64,000 bases of DNA from Amaranthus tricolor (taxonomy: Eukaryota; Streptophyta; Magnoliopsida; Caryophyllales; Amaranthaceae). Positions 21,780 through 32,384 of this stretch are shown here, in pieces. The stretch is from positions 32,359,570-32,423,569 of the forward strand of contig NC_080050.1 in NCBI RefSeq assembly GCF_026212465.1, read 5' to 3'. Numbering within the stretch: the stretch's first letter is position 1; each line of letters starts with the position of its first letter. A program made the translations under genes and the position numbers. The notes under the pieces are model-generated. The model was not told the DNA's origin, searched no databases, and saw nothing but the letters and a program-made list of their open reading frames with translations.

Positions 21780-21905
21780 ACTGCTCGACTGAACAGAGAG
21801 CTCGCTCGGTTCGAGCGAGAAGTAGCAAAATCTGGAGCATTCTGACTGACCGCTCGACCCACCAAAAGGCTCGCTCGGTCGAGCGAATGGGTCGAGCGAC
21901 CCTAC
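21780..21905 (-). promoter_or_regulatory. CpG-dense palindromic block in U3
   Basis: Two imperfect palindromes, TCGCTCG-GTT-CGAGCGA (21802-21818) and TCGCTCG-GT-CGAGCGA (21871-21886), plus further CGCTCGACC and GTCGAGCGACC words, lie about 130-250 bp upstream of the TATA box. The CpG density stands out from the AT-rich LTR. Position and repetition resemble U3 enhancer repeats of Tnt1-type elements, and CpG methylation could act here. Function is inferred. Confidence 0.55.
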
Positions 21906-22129
21906 AGCTTCCTCTGACAGAAACTTGATCGAGCATACTTAAATCAAACCTTTACATATTCTTCATTAATCTTCATTAACACCCATAATTCTTCATGAAT
22001 ACTCCACACATAATTACACCCATTTAGTTACCAAAGTACCAAGAGTCACACTCATGAATTTACCCCATTTATGTGCACTCAAGTCACACATTAGTATACT
22101 ACCACATTAGTATACTACCATTCATAACA

Positions 22130-22140
22130 ATCTCCACCTT
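22130..22140 (-). other. Polypurine tract, unit 1
   Basis: AAGGTGGAGAT on the minus strand directly abuts the LTR start TGTTATG. It is the plus-strand primer site for reverse transcription. Equivalents are at 26960-26970 and 31790-31800. Confidence 0.8.
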
Positions 22141-22223
22141 GACTTGAGTTCACCCAAGTCAAAACATTCATCAATCCACTTCATAATAAAAACATACACA
22201 CCTCAAAATGCCCCAAGAGGGCA

Positions 22224-22724
22224 TTACTTCAAGCAAGGAGCTAAACCTACCAAGTCAACACATAATTCAAACTTGGTAGTAGGTAATGACTTTGTCATCA
22301 TGTCGGCCGGATTTTCCGTAGTGTCAATCTTTTTCAACAACACCCTTTTGTGCTCAACTTCATCCCGGATGAAATTATACTTAATATCAATGTGCTTGGA
22401 TCTTCTATGAAATGTATTTTGATTTCTAGCCAAATGAATTGCACTTTGACTATCACAATGCACACTTACCTCACACACTTTATTGCACATTTCACCAACA
22501 AGACCTTTAAGCCACTTTGCCTCTTTGAATGACTCGGCCACGGCTATGTACTCCGCCTCGGTTGTAGAGAGAGCAACCACATCTTGCAACGATGATTGCC
22601 AACTAATCGCCGAACCACCCAAAGTGAACACGAACCCACTTGTGGACTTTCTATTATCTAGATCACCACCATAATCCGAGTCACAAAACCCGGTTAGCTC
22701 GCTTGCCATACATAAGACATACAT
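22224..22724 (-). pseudogene. RNase H region of Copia unit 1, out of frame with gag-pol
   Basis: This frame encodes the RNase H end of a Copia polyprotein: GFCDSDYGGDLDNRKSTSGF holds the first catalytic aspartate, LSTTEAEYIA the glutamate, and NPADMMTKSLP the usual C-terminal motif. It overlaps the end of the main gag-pol frame by 44 nt in a different frame, so a single-base indel near 22700 separates RNase H from the RT. The same break is present in units 2 and 3. Confidence 0.85.
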
Positions 22725-25700
22725 TAGAAGTATTTTTTAAATACCTCAATAACCATTTTAGTGCCTCCCAATGTCCCTTCCCCGGATTAGACATATATCT
22801 ACTCACCAAACTCACTGCGTGAGCAATGTCGGGTCTAGAACATACCATAGCATACATAACGCTACCAACGGCACTAGTATATGGAATTCTTACCATTTGC
22901 TCTTCATCCGCCTTTGTTTGTGGACACAAATTCGTGGACAATTTGAAATGTGAAGCAAGAGGAGTAGACACACCTTTAGCATCATCCATAGAGAAACGTC
23001 GCACAACTTTCTCAATGTACTTCCTTTGACTAAGGTATAAGACAACCTTAGCCCGATCTCTCAAAATCTCCATCCCAAGAATCTTCTTGGCTTCACTAAG
23101 ATCTTTCATATCAAATTCACTTGAAAGCAACTCTTTCAAGTTCTCCACCTTAAACAAAGAACTATATGCTACAAGCATGTCATCAACATATAAGAGCAAA
23201 TATAATAAAGAACCATCTTCAAACTTCTTAAAATAGACACAACTATCATAAGAACTTCTAATAAAATCATGTGAAATCATAAAGGAATCAAACCTTTTAT
23301 ACCATTGCCTTGGAGATTGCTTCAACCCATACAATGACCTCTTCAATCTACACACATGATTTTCTTTACCGGCTACCTCAAAACCTTCCGGTTGCTTCAT
23401 AAATATTTCTTCTTCAAGCTCACCGTGAAGAAAAGCCGTCTTTACATCCAATTGATGTAATTCCAAATCCTCCATCGGCACCAAAGCAAGCAATGCCCTT
23501 ATAGAAGAGTGTTTCACCACCGATGAGAAAACCTCATGAAAATCAACACCCTCAATTTGAGAGTATCCCTTTGCAACTACCCTTGCTTTGTAGATGGGAG
23601 GAATATCACTAGAAGGACCCTCCTTCCTCTTGAATATCCACTTGCACCCCACAATCTTCTTTTTCTTTGGTGCAACAACGATATCCCAAGTTCCATTCTT
23701 TGCAAGAGACTCCATCTCTTGCTTCATAGCAATCAACCACTTGCTTGAGTCATTTGAGGCCATAGCCTCCTTGTACGTACTTGGTTCATTTAACCCTTCG
23801 ACTTCGCTAGCAATGTTGAGAGCATAAACAACATAATCACACTCTTCAATATACCTCCTTGGAGCCACGATCTTCCTTCTTTGCCTAGTTGTTGACAAAG
23901 GAGGAGACCTCTGTTGAACATCATCATCTTTCTCATCATCCACATTGGAAGATTCAACCTCCACTTGTGCATCATTATTTACATCATTATCAAAAGGTTT
24001 TTCAACATTAGATACAAGCATACTATTTTCATCAAAAACAACATCTCTAGAAACAATTATATTCTTTGAATCATTACACCATACCCTATACCCTTTTACA
24101 CCCACTCCATATCCCACAAAAATGCCTTTTCTAGCCCTTGGTTCTAACTTACCCTCATTTACATGAATATAAGCTGGACAACCAAAGATCCTAAGACTAG
24201 AATAGTTTACCGGAGTGATGTACCACACCTCTTGTGGCGACTTGAACTTCAAGGCGGTATTAGGTGAACGGTTGATCAAATAACATGCCGTAGCCACCGA
24301 TTCGGCCCAAAATTGCTTCCCAAAATTAGCTTGTTTTAGCATGCATCTAGCCCTTTCTAACAATGTTTTATTCATCCTCTCCGCTACACCATTTTGTTGA
24401 GGACGTCCTGCACAAGTTCTATGTCTAACAATACCTTTATTAGAACAATATTTGAGAAATTTACTATCAACAAATTCAAGACCATTGTCGGTTCTTAAGG
24501 TCTTGATGCTCCTACCGGTTTTCTTTTCAATCATTTTCTTCCATTCCAAGAAGACATCAAAAACTTCATTTTTATGTTTTATAAAATAACACCAAACTTT
24601 CCTAGAGAAATCATCAATAAAGGTCAACATGTAGCTACAACCACTAAGGGAGGGCATTCGAGAAGGCCCCCACAAATCGGAATGGACATAATCTAAAATT
24701 CCCTTAGTGTTGTGAATGGCGGGTTTAAAACTAACTCTCTTGTGTTTCCCATAAACACAATGTTCACAAAAACCAAGGTTCCCAAATTTCTTCCCATCAA
24801 ATAAACCTTGTTTAGAGAGTTCAAACATACCTCTTTCGCCCATGTGACCAAGCCTCAAATGCCAAAGTTTGGTGTCTTGATCGGACACTGTGCTTGTGGA
24901 TACATTTGCCGAGCCAAGAATGGTTGAACCTTGAAGAACATATAAACTCCCATTCAACTTCCCCTTCATCACTACTAGTGAGCCCTTGGCAACCTTCACA
25001 ACTCCACCTTCACAAGTGATTTTACACCCGATTTTATCAAGAGTACCCAAAGATAATAGATTCTTTTTCAACCCCGGGACATACCTCACATCGGTTAAGG
25101 TCCTCACAATCCTATCAAACATTTTTATTCTAATACTCCCAATCCCAACAACCTTACATGTAGTGTTGTTTCCCATGGTAACATTTCCCCCATCAACACT
25201 TTCATAAGTTTGGAAGAAAGTTTTGTTGGGAGTCATGTGGAATGTGCACCCTGAATCAAGAATCCATTCATCATTATCTTTGTACCCATGTGTGGCAACT
25301 AAAACATCACCATCATCACTATCATTCACATAACTAGCATTAGCATTGCTAGTTCCTTCCCTAGCCTCTTCCTCAAGCTTTTTCTTTAACTTCCAACAAT
25401 CCTTCTTGATGTGGCCCTTAAGCTTGCAATAGTTACAAGTTTTATTTTTATTTGGCCTCACGGACTTAGACCTCCTTTTACCCTTGTTTCCACTCCCACT
25501 AGTGGAACCTTTCTCTTGTGACCTCCCCCTTACAAACAAACCATCACTAGCATTGCTTGGTGACTTTTGTGACAATTGTGTATCAATGAGGTCCCTTTGT
25601 GTTAAGGCACTCTTTACATCATCACTACTCAAATTATCTCTACCATAAAGTAGAGTTTCTCTAAAATTTTTATAAGAGGGGGGTAAAGAACATAAAAGGT

Positions 25701-26139
25701 AAATTGCCAAGTCTTCATCATCAAGTTTGACATCAATGTTTTGTAAATCCATAACAATGGAACAAAACTCATCTAAGTGAGGTTTTAAAAGTTTACCTTC
25801 CTCCAAGCGTAAGTCGTAGAGTCTACTCTTCAAGAGTAGCCTATTGGTAACACTCTTGGCCATATAGAGTGATTCCAATTTCTCCCATATACTCTTGGTT
25901 GTTGTTTCTTTAACAACCTCTCTTAGAACATCATTGGAAAGGCATAATTGAATTGCCGATAATGCCTTAGTGTCTATCTCTTCCCATCTCGATGCGGACA
26001 TTCCTTCCGGCATATTATCTACACCATCAATGGCCTTATGCACACCATTTTGGATCAAAATGGCTCTCATTTTGACTTGCCATAAGCCAAAGTTTACATT
26101 CCTATCAAACTTCTCAATGTCGAGCTTCATTGTAGTCAT
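22681..26139 (-). CDS. Copia gag-pol polyprotein, unit 1 (RNase H frameshifted)
   Basis: A frame of 1152 residues starting at the ATG at 26137-26139 (MTTMKLDIEKFD). The frame stays open back to the PBS, but no earlier ATG exists. The order is the Gag/UBN2-type domain, zinc knuckle CNYCKLKGHIKKDC (about 235-248), aspartic protease WILDSGCTFHM (about 292), GAG-pre-integrase LWHLRLGHMG, integrase with SDLWGPS, RTDNGLEF and VAERMNKTLLERA, then RT with LDVKTAFLHG and the YVDDMLVA active site. It ends early at GKRANRVL because of the frameshift before RNase H. Unit 1 alone has serine at FWAESVATACY in the integrase (base 24300); units 2 and 3 have alanine. Host regulation would come from the flanking LTR promoter. 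Confidence 0.9.
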   Translation of the reverse strand: MTTMKLDIEKFDRNVNFGLWQVKMRAILIQNGVHKAIDGVDNMPEGMSASRWEEIDTKALSAIQLCLSNDVLREVVKETTTKSIWEKLESLYMAKSVTNRLLLKSRLYDLRLEEGKLLKPHLDEFCSIVMDLQNIDVKLDDEDLAIYLLCSLPPSYKNFRETLLYGRDNLSSDDVKSALTQRDLIDTQLSQKSPSNASDGLFVRGRSQEKGSTSGSGNKGKRRSKSVRPNKNKTCNYCKLKGHIKKDCWKLKKKLEEEAREGTSNANASYVNDSDDGDVLVATHGYKDNDEWILDSGCTFHMTPNKTFFQTYESVDGGNVTMGNNTTCKVVGIGSIRIKMFDRIVRTLTDVRYVPGLKKNLLSLGTLDKIGCKITCEGGVVKVAKGSLVVMKGKLNGSLYVLQGSTILGSANVSTSTVSDQDTKLWHLRLGHMGERGMFELSKQGLFDGKKFGNLGFCEHCVYGKHKRVSFKPAIHNTKGILDYVHSDLWGPSRMPSLSGCSYMLTFIDDFSRKVWCYFIKHKNEVFDVFLEWKKMIEKKTGRSIKTLRTDNGLEFVDSKFLKYCSNKGIVRHRTCAGRPQQNGVAERMNKTLLERARCMLKQANFGKQFWAESVATACYLINRSPNTALKFKSPQEVWYITPVNYSSLRIFGCPAYIHVNEGKLEPRARKGIFVGYGVGVKGYRVWCNDSKNIIVSRDVVFDENSMLVSNVEKPFDNDVNNDAQVEVESSNVDDEKDDDVQQRSPPLSTTRQRRKIVAPRRYIEECDYVVYALNIASEVEGLNEPSTYKEAMASNDSSKWLIAMKQEMESLAKNGTWDIVVAPKKKKIVGCKWIFKRKEGPSSDIPPIYKARVVAKGYSQIEGVDFHEVFSSVVKHSSIRALLALVPMEDLELHQLDVKTAFLHGELEEEIFMKQPEGFEVAGKENHVCRLKRSLYGLKQSPRQWYKRFDSFMISHDFIRSSYDSCVYFKKFEDGSLLYLLLYVDDMLVAYSSLFKVENLKELLSSEFDMKDLSEAKKILGMEILRDRAKVVLYLSQRKYIEKVVRRFSMDDAKGVSTPLASHFKLSTNLCPQTKADEEQMVRIPYTSAVGSVMYAMVCSRPDIAHAVSLVSRYMSNPGKGHWEALKWLLRYLKNTSNVCLMYGKRANRVL

Positions 26140-26182
26140 GATTTTCAAGTAATAATTTCTTAAAACACCGCAAAAACAACTT

Positions 26183-26195
26183 GGCTCTGATACCA
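26183..26195 (-). other. Primer binding site, unit 1
   Basis: TGGTATCAGAGCC on the minus strand, two bases after the LTR end, is complementary to the 3' end of plant initiator tRNA-Met. Identical sites are at 31013-31025 (unit 2) and 35843-35855 (unit 3). Confidence 0.9.
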
Positions 26196-26197
26196 AT

Positions 26198-26959
26198 TGA
26201 AAATGATCGCCAATAACGTTACGATGCTAAGAACAAACAACAACGAACAAACAAAGTTTGACAATGTAACTAAAAAGGACACAAAGATTTAAGGAGGTTC
26301 ACCCAATGATGGCTACGTCCTCCGTGGTATGTAGATTCTGTTTATATTATATCAAAAGAATACAAACAACACTTCTTAATGAAGAATTACAATTGAGATA
26401 GAGATAACAAACAAGAAAGGCTATGTGTTTGGCTTAGGGGTTGTGTTTGATGTGTTTGATGTGTGAGTATGAGAGCCCTATTTATAGTACTAGATACATG
26501 AAGATGAATGGCTCACATAAATACATAGTTAATATTGACTAATGAATACTATGAAATAACTCTAGGAACTTGGAAGGTCAAAAATCAGCATCCCACGCAT
26601 ATCAGAGAGACTGCTCGACTGAACAGAGAGCTCGCTCGGTTCGAGCGAGAAGTAGCAAAATCTGGAGCATTCTGACTGACCGCTCGACCCACCAAAAGGC
26701 TCGCTCGGTCGAGCGAATGGGTCGAGCGACCCTACAGCTTCCTCTGACAGAAACTTGATCGAGCATACTTAAATCAAACCTTTACATATTCTTCATTAAT
26801 CTTCATTAACACCCATAATTCTTCATGAATACTCCACACATAATTACACCCATTTAGTTACCAAAGTACCAAGAGTCACACTCATGAATTTACCCCATTT
26901 ATGTGCACTCAAGTCACACATTAGTATACTACCACATTAGTATACTACCATTCATAACA
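26198..26959 (-). repeat. LTR2 (shared by units 1 and 2)
   Basis: 762 bp, TG...CA, indistinguishable by eye from LTR1 and LTR3. It acts as 5' LTR of unit 1 (PBS at 26183-26195) and 3' LTR of unit 2 (polypurine tract at 26960-26970), which is what makes the array head-to-tail rather than three separate insertions. Confidence 0.95.
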
Positions 26960-27053
26960 ATCTCCACCTTGACTTGAGTTCACCCAAGTCAAAACATTCA
27001 TCAATCCACTTCATAATAAAAACATACACACCTCAAAATGCCCCAAGAGGGCA

Positions 27054-27554
27054 TTACTTCAAGCAAGGAGCTAAACCTACCAAGTCAACACATAATTCAA
27101 ACTTGGTAGTAGGTAATGACTTTGTCATCATGTCGGCCGGATTTTCCGTAGTGTCAATCTTTTTCAACAACACCCTTTTGTGCTCAACTTCATCCCGGAT
27201 GAAATTATACTTAATATCAATGTGCTTGGATCTTCTATGAAATGTATTTTGATTTCTAGCCAAATGAATTGCACTTTGACTATCACAATGCACACTTACC
27301 TCACACACTTTATTGCACATTTCACCAACAAGACCTTTAAGCCACTTTGCCTCTTTGAATGACTCGGCCACGGCTATGTACTCCGCCTCGGTTGTAGAGA
27401 GAGCAACCACATCTTGCAACGATGATTGCCAACTAATCGCCGAACCACCCAAAGTGAACACGAACCCACTTGTGGACTTTCTATTATCTAGATCACCACC
27501 ATAATCCGAGTCACAAAACCCGGTTAGCTCGCTTGCCATACATAAGACATACAT
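27054..27554 (-). pseudogene. RNase H region of Copia unit 2, out of frame
   Basis: Same translation and same frame break relative to gag-pol as in unit 1 (overlap 27511-27554). The catalytic DSD and TEAEY residues are intact within this frame. Confidence 0.85.
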
Positions 27555-30500
27555 TAGAAGTATTTTTTAAATACCTCAATAACCATTTTAGTGCCTCCCA
27601 ATGTCCCTTCCCCGGATTAGACATATATCTACTCACCAAACTCACTGCGTGAGCAATGTCGGGTCTAGAACATACCATAGCATACATAACGCTACCAACG
27701 GCACTAGTATATGGAATTCTTACCATTTGCTCTTCATCCGCCTTTGTTTGTGGACACAAATTCGTGGACAATTTGAAATGTGAAGCAAGAGGAGTAGACA
27801 CACCTTTAGCATCATCCATAGAGAAACGTCGCACAACTTTCTCAATGTACTTCCTTTGACTAAGGTATAAGACAACCTTAGCCCGATCTCTCAAAATCTC
27901 CATCCCAAGAATCTTCTTGGCTTCACTAAGATCTTTCATATCAAATTCACTTGAAAGCAACTCTTTCAAGTTCTCCACCTTAAACAAAGAACTATATGCT
28001 ACAAGCATGTCATCAACATATAAGAGCAAATATAATAAAGAACCATCTTCAAACTTCTTAAAATAGACACAACTATCATAAGAACTTCTAATAAAATCAT
28101 GTGAAATCATAAAGGAATCAAACCTTTTATACCATTGCCTTGGAGATTGCTTCAACCCATACAATGACCTCTTCAATCTACACACATGATTTTCTTTACC
28201 GGCTACCTCAAAACCTTCCGGTTGCTTCATAAATATTTCTTCTTCAAGCTCACCGTGAAGAAAAGCCGTCTTTACATCCAATTGATGTAATTCCAAATCC
28301 TCCATCGGCACCAAAGCAAGCAATGCCCTTATAGAAGAGTGTTTCACCACCGATGAGAAAACCTCATGAAAATCAACACCCTCAATTTGAGAGTATCCCT
28401 TTGCAACTACCCTTGCTTTGTAGATGGGAGGAATATCACTAGAAGGACCCTCCTTCCTCTTGAATATCCACTTGCACCCCACAATCTTCTTTTTCTTTGG
28501 TGCAACAACGATATCCCAAGTTCCATTCTTTGCAAGAGACTCCATCTCTTGCTTCATAGCAATCAACCACTTGCTTGAGTCATTTGAGGCCATAGCCTCC
28601 TTGTACGTACTTGGTTCATTTAACCCTTCGACTTCGCTAGCAATGTTGAGAGCATAAACAACATAATCACACTCTTCAATATACCTCCTTGGAGCCACGA
28701 TCTTCCTTCTTTGCCTAGTTGTTGACAAAGGAGGAGACCTCTGTTGAACATCATCATCTTTCTCATCATCCACATTGGAAGATTCAACCTCCACTTGTGC
28801 ATCATTATTTACATCATTATCAAAAGGTTTTTCAACATTAGATACAAGCATACTATTTTCATCAAAAACAACATCTCTAGAAACAATTATATTCTTTGAA
28901 TCATTACACCATACCCTATACCCTTTTACACCCACTCCATATCCCACAAAAATGCCTTTTCTAGCCCTTGGTTCTAACTTACCCTCATTTACATGAATAT
29001 AAGCTGGACAACCAAAGATCCTAAGACTAGAATAGTTTACCGGAGTGATGTACCACACCTCTTGTGGCGACTTGAACTTCAAGGCGGTATTAGGTGAACG
29101 GTTGATCAAATAACATGCCGTAGCCACCGCTTCGGCCCAAAATTGCTTCCCAAAATTAGCTTGTTTTAGCATGCATCTAGCCCTTTCTAACAATGTTTTA
29201 TTCATCCTCTCCGCTACACCATTTTGTTGAGGACGTCCTGCACAAGTTCTATGTCTAACAATACCTTTATTAGAACAATATTTGAGAAATTTACTATCAA
29301 CAAATTCAAGACCATTGTCGGTTCTTAAGGTCTTGATGCTCCTACCGGTTTTCTTTTCAATCATTTTCTTCCATTCCAAGAAGACATCAAAAACTTCATT
29401 TTTATGTTTTATAAAATAACACCAAACTTTCCTAGAGAAATCATCAATAAAGGTCAACATGTAGCTACAACCACTAAGGGAGGGCATTCGAGAAGGCCCC
29501 CACAAATCGGAATGGACATAATCTAAAATTCCCTTAGTGTTGTGAATGGCGGGTTTAAAACTAACTCTCTTGTGTTTCCCATAAACACAATGTTCACAAA
29601 AACCAAGGTTCCCAAATTTCTTCCCATCAAATAAACCTTGTTTAGAGAGTTCAAACATACCTCTTTCGCCCATGTGACCAAGCCTCAAATGCCAAAGTTT
29701 GGTGTCTTGATCGGACACTGTGCTTGTGGATACATTTGCCGAGCCAAGAATGGTTGAACCTTGAAGAACATATAAACTCCCATTCAACTTCCCCTTCATC
29801 ACTACTAGTGAGCCCTTGGCAACCTTCACAACTCCACCTTCACAAGTGATTTTACACCCGATTTTATCAAGAGTACCCAAAGATAATAGATTCTTTTTCA
29901 ACCCCGGGACATACCTCACATCGGTTAAGGTCCTCACAATCCTATCAAACATTTTTATTCTAATACTCCCAATCCCAACAACCTTACATGTAGTGTTGTT
30001 TCCCATGGTAACATTTCCCCCATCAACACTTTCATAAGTTTGGAAGAAAGTTTTGTTGGGAGTCATGTGGAATGTGCACCCTGAATCAAGAATCCATTCA
30101 TCATTATCTTTGTACCCATGTGTGGCAACTAAAACATCACCATCATCACTATCATTCACATAACTAGCATTAGCATTGCTAGTTCCTTCCCTAGCCTCTT
30201 CCTCAAGCTTTTTCTTTAACTTCCAACAATCCTTCTTGATGTGGCCCTTAAGCTTGCAATAGTTACAAGTTTTATTTTTATTTGGCCTCACGGACTTAGA
30301 CCTCCTTTTACCCTTGTTTCCACTCCCACTAGTGGAACCTTTCTCTTGTGACCTCCCCCTTACAAACAAACCATCACTAGCATTGCTTGGTGACTTTTGT
30401 GACAATTGTGTATCAATGAGGTCCCTTTGTGTTAAGGCACTCTTTACATCATCACTACTCAAATTATCTCTACCATAAAGTAGAGTTTCTCTAAAATTTT

Positions 30501-30969
30501 TATAAGAGGGGGGTAAAGAACATAAAAGGTAAATTGCCAAGTCTTCATCATCAAGTTTGACATCAATGTTTTGTAAATCCATAACAATGGAACAAAACTC
30601 ATCTAAGTGAGGTTTTAAAAGTTTACCTTCCTCCAAGCGTAAGTCGTAGAGTCTACTCTTCAAGAGTAGCCTATTGGTAACACTCTTGGCCATATAGAGT
30701 GATTCCAATTTCTCCCATATACTCTTGGTTGTTGTTTCTTTAACAACCTCTCTTAGAACATCATTGGAAAGGCATAATTGAATTGCCGATAATGCCTTAG
30801 TGTCTATCTCTTCCCATCTCGATGCGGACATTCCTTCCGGCATATTATCTACACCATCAATGGCCTTATGCACACCATTTTGGATCAAAATGGCTCTCAT
30901 TTTGACTTGCCATAAGCCAAAGTTTACATTCCTATCAAACTTCTCAATGTCGAGCTTCATTGTAGTCAT
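27511..30969 (-). CDS. Copia gag-pol polyprotein, unit 2 (RNase H frameshifted)
   Basis: The 1152-residue frame from the ATG at 30967-30969 has the same domains as unit 1 and is the most intact copy. Gag, zinc knuckle, protease, integrase and RT motifs are present, and the integrase has the FWAEAVATACY alanine that I take as ancestral. It still ends at GKRANRVL before RNase H. An RNase H activity would have to come from frameshifting or from another element. Confidence 0.9.
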   Translation of the reverse strand: MTTMKLDIEKFDRNVNFGLWQVKMRAILIQNGVHKAIDGVDNMPEGMSASRWEEIDTKALSAIQLCLSNDVLREVVKETTTKSIWEKLESLYMAKSVTNRLLLKSRLYDLRLEEGKLLKPHLDEFCSIVMDLQNIDVKLDDEDLAIYLLCSLPPSYKNFRETLLYGRDNLSSDDVKSALTQRDLIDTQLSQKSPSNASDGLFVRGRSQEKGSTSGSGNKGKRRSKSVRPNKNKTCNYCKLKGHIKKDCWKLKKKLEEEAREGTSNANASYVNDSDDGDVLVATHGYKDNDEWILDSGCTFHMTPNKTFFQTYESVDGGNVTMGNNTTCKVVGIGSIRIKMFDRIVRTLTDVRYVPGLKKNLLSLGTLDKIGCKITCEGGVVKVAKGSLVVMKGKLNGSLYVLQGSTILGSANVSTSTVSDQDTKLWHLRLGHMGERGMFELSKQGLFDGKKFGNLGFCEHCVYGKHKRVSFKPAIHNTKGILDYVHSDLWGPSRMPSLSGCSYMLTFIDDFSRKVWCYFIKHKNEVFDVFLEWKKMIEKKTGRSIKTLRTDNGLEFVDSKFLKYCSNKGIVRHRTCAGRPQQNGVAERMNKTLLERARCMLKQANFGKQFWAEAVATACYLINRSPNTALKFKSPQEVWYITPVNYSSLRIFGCPAYIHVNEGKLEPRARKGIFVGYGVGVKGYRVWCNDSKNIIVSRDVVFDENSMLVSNVEKPFDNDVNNDAQVEVESSNVDDEKDDDVQQRSPPLSTTRQRRKIVAPRRYIEECDYVVYALNIASEVEGLNEPSTYKEAMASNDSSKWLIAMKQEMESLAKNGTWDIVVAPKKKKIVGCKWIFKRKEGPSSDIPPIYKARVVAKGYSQIEGVDFHEVFSSVVKHSSIRALLALVPMEDLELHQLDVKTAFLHGELEEEIFMKQPEGFEVAGKENHVCRLKRSLYGLKQSPRQWYKRFDSFMISHDFIRSSYDSCVYFKKFEDGSLLYLLLYVDDMLVAYSSLFKVENLKELLSSEFDMKDLSEAKKILGMEILRDRAKVVLYLSQRKYIEKVVRRFSMDDAKGVSTPLASHFKLSTNLCPQTKADEEQMVRIPYTSAVGSVMYAMVCSRPDIAHAVSLVSRYMSNPGKGHWEALKWLLRYLKNTSNVCLMYGKRANRVL

Positions 30970-31027
30970 GATTTTCAAGTAATAATTTCTTAAAACACCG
31001 CAAAAACAACTTGGCTCTGATACCAAT

Positions 31028-31789
31028 TGAAAATGATCGCCAATAACGTTACGATGCTAAGAACAAACAACAACGAACAAACAAAGTTTGACAATGTAAC
31101 TAAAAAGGACACAAAGATTTAAGGAGGTTCACCCAATGATGGCTACGTCCTCCGTGGTATGTAGATTCTGTTTATATTATATCAAAAGAATACAAACAAC
31201 ACTTCTTAATGAAGAATTACAATTGAGATAGAGATAACAAACAAGAAAGGCTATGTGTTTGGCTTAGGGGTTGTGTTTGATGTGTTTGATGTGTGAGTAT
31301 GAGAGCCCTATTTATAGTACTAGATACATGAAGATGAATGGCTCACATAAATACATAGTTAATATTGACTAATGAATACTATGAAATAACTCTAGGAACT
31401 TGGAAGGTCAAAAATCAGCATCCCACGCATATCAGAGAGACTGCTCGACTGAACAGAGAGCTCGCTCGGTTCGAGCGAGAAGTAGCAAAATCTGGAGCAT
31501 TCTGACTGACCGCTCGACCCACCAAAAGGCTCGCTCGGTCGAGCGAATGGGTCGAGCGACCCTACAGCTTCCTCTGACAGAAACTTGATCGAGCATACTT
31601 AAATCAAACCTTTACATATTCTTCATTAATCTTCATTAACACCCATAATTCTTCATGAATACTCCACACATAATTACACCCATTTAGTTACCAAAGTACC
31701 AAGAGTCACACTCATGAATTTACCCCATTTATGTGCACTCAAGTCACACATTAGTATACTACCACATTAGTATACTACCATTCATAACA
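31028..31789 (-). repeat. LTR3 (shared by units 2 and 3)
   Basis: 762 bp, matching LTR1 and LTR2. PBS of unit 2 lies at 31013-31025 and polypurine tract of unit 3 at 31790-31800. Confidence 0.95.
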
Positions 31790-31883
31790 ATCTCCACCTT
31801 GACTTGAGTTCACCCAAGTCAAAACATTCATCAATCCACTTCATAATAAAAACATACACACCTCAAAATGCCCCAAGAGGGCA

Positions 31884-32384
31884 TTACTTCAAGCAAGGAG
31901 CTAAACCTACCAAGTCAACACATAATTCAAACTTGGTAGTAGGTAATGACTTTGTCATCATGTCGGCCGGATTTTCCGTAGTGTCAATCTTTTTCAACAA
32001 CACCCTTTTGTGCTCAACTTCATCCCGGATGAAATTATACTTAATATCAATGTGCTTGGATCTTCTATGAAATGTATTTTGATTTCTAGCCAAATGAATT
32101 GCACTTTGACTATCACAATGCACACTTACCTCACACACTTTATTGCACATTTCACCAACAAGACCTTTAAGCCACTTTGCCTCTTTGAATGACTCGGCCA
32201 CGGCTATGTACTCCGCCTCGGTTGTAGAGAGAGCAACCACATCTTGCAACGATGATTGCCAACTAATCGCCGAACCACCCAAAGTGAACACGAACCCACT
32301 TGTGGACTTTCTATTATCTAGATCACCACCATAATCCGAGTCACAAAACCCGGTTAGCTCGCTTGCCATACATAAGACATACAT
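31884..32384 (-). pseudogene. RNase H region of Copia unit 3, out of frame
   Basis: Same sequence and same frameshift as in units 1 and 2 (overlap with gag-pol at 32341-32384). Confidence 0.85.

Larger units (their letters stand above)
21368..22129 (-). repeat. LTR1 (762 bp, outer 3' LTR of the array)
   Basis: On the minus strand it begins TGTTATGAATGG and ends GGCGATCATTTTCA, the 5'-TG...CA-3' form of LTRs. It is identical by eye to LTR2 and LTR3. The U3 start carries a 16-bp direct duplication ACATTAGTATACTACC (22088-22103 and 22104-22119, plus strand). Confidence 0.95.

Noticed and set aside
26140..26196. Extending the Copia polyprotein to the left edge of the frame (VSEPSCFCG...)
   Set aside because: The extension translates the PBS and has no ATG. 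The first ATG is at 26137-26139.
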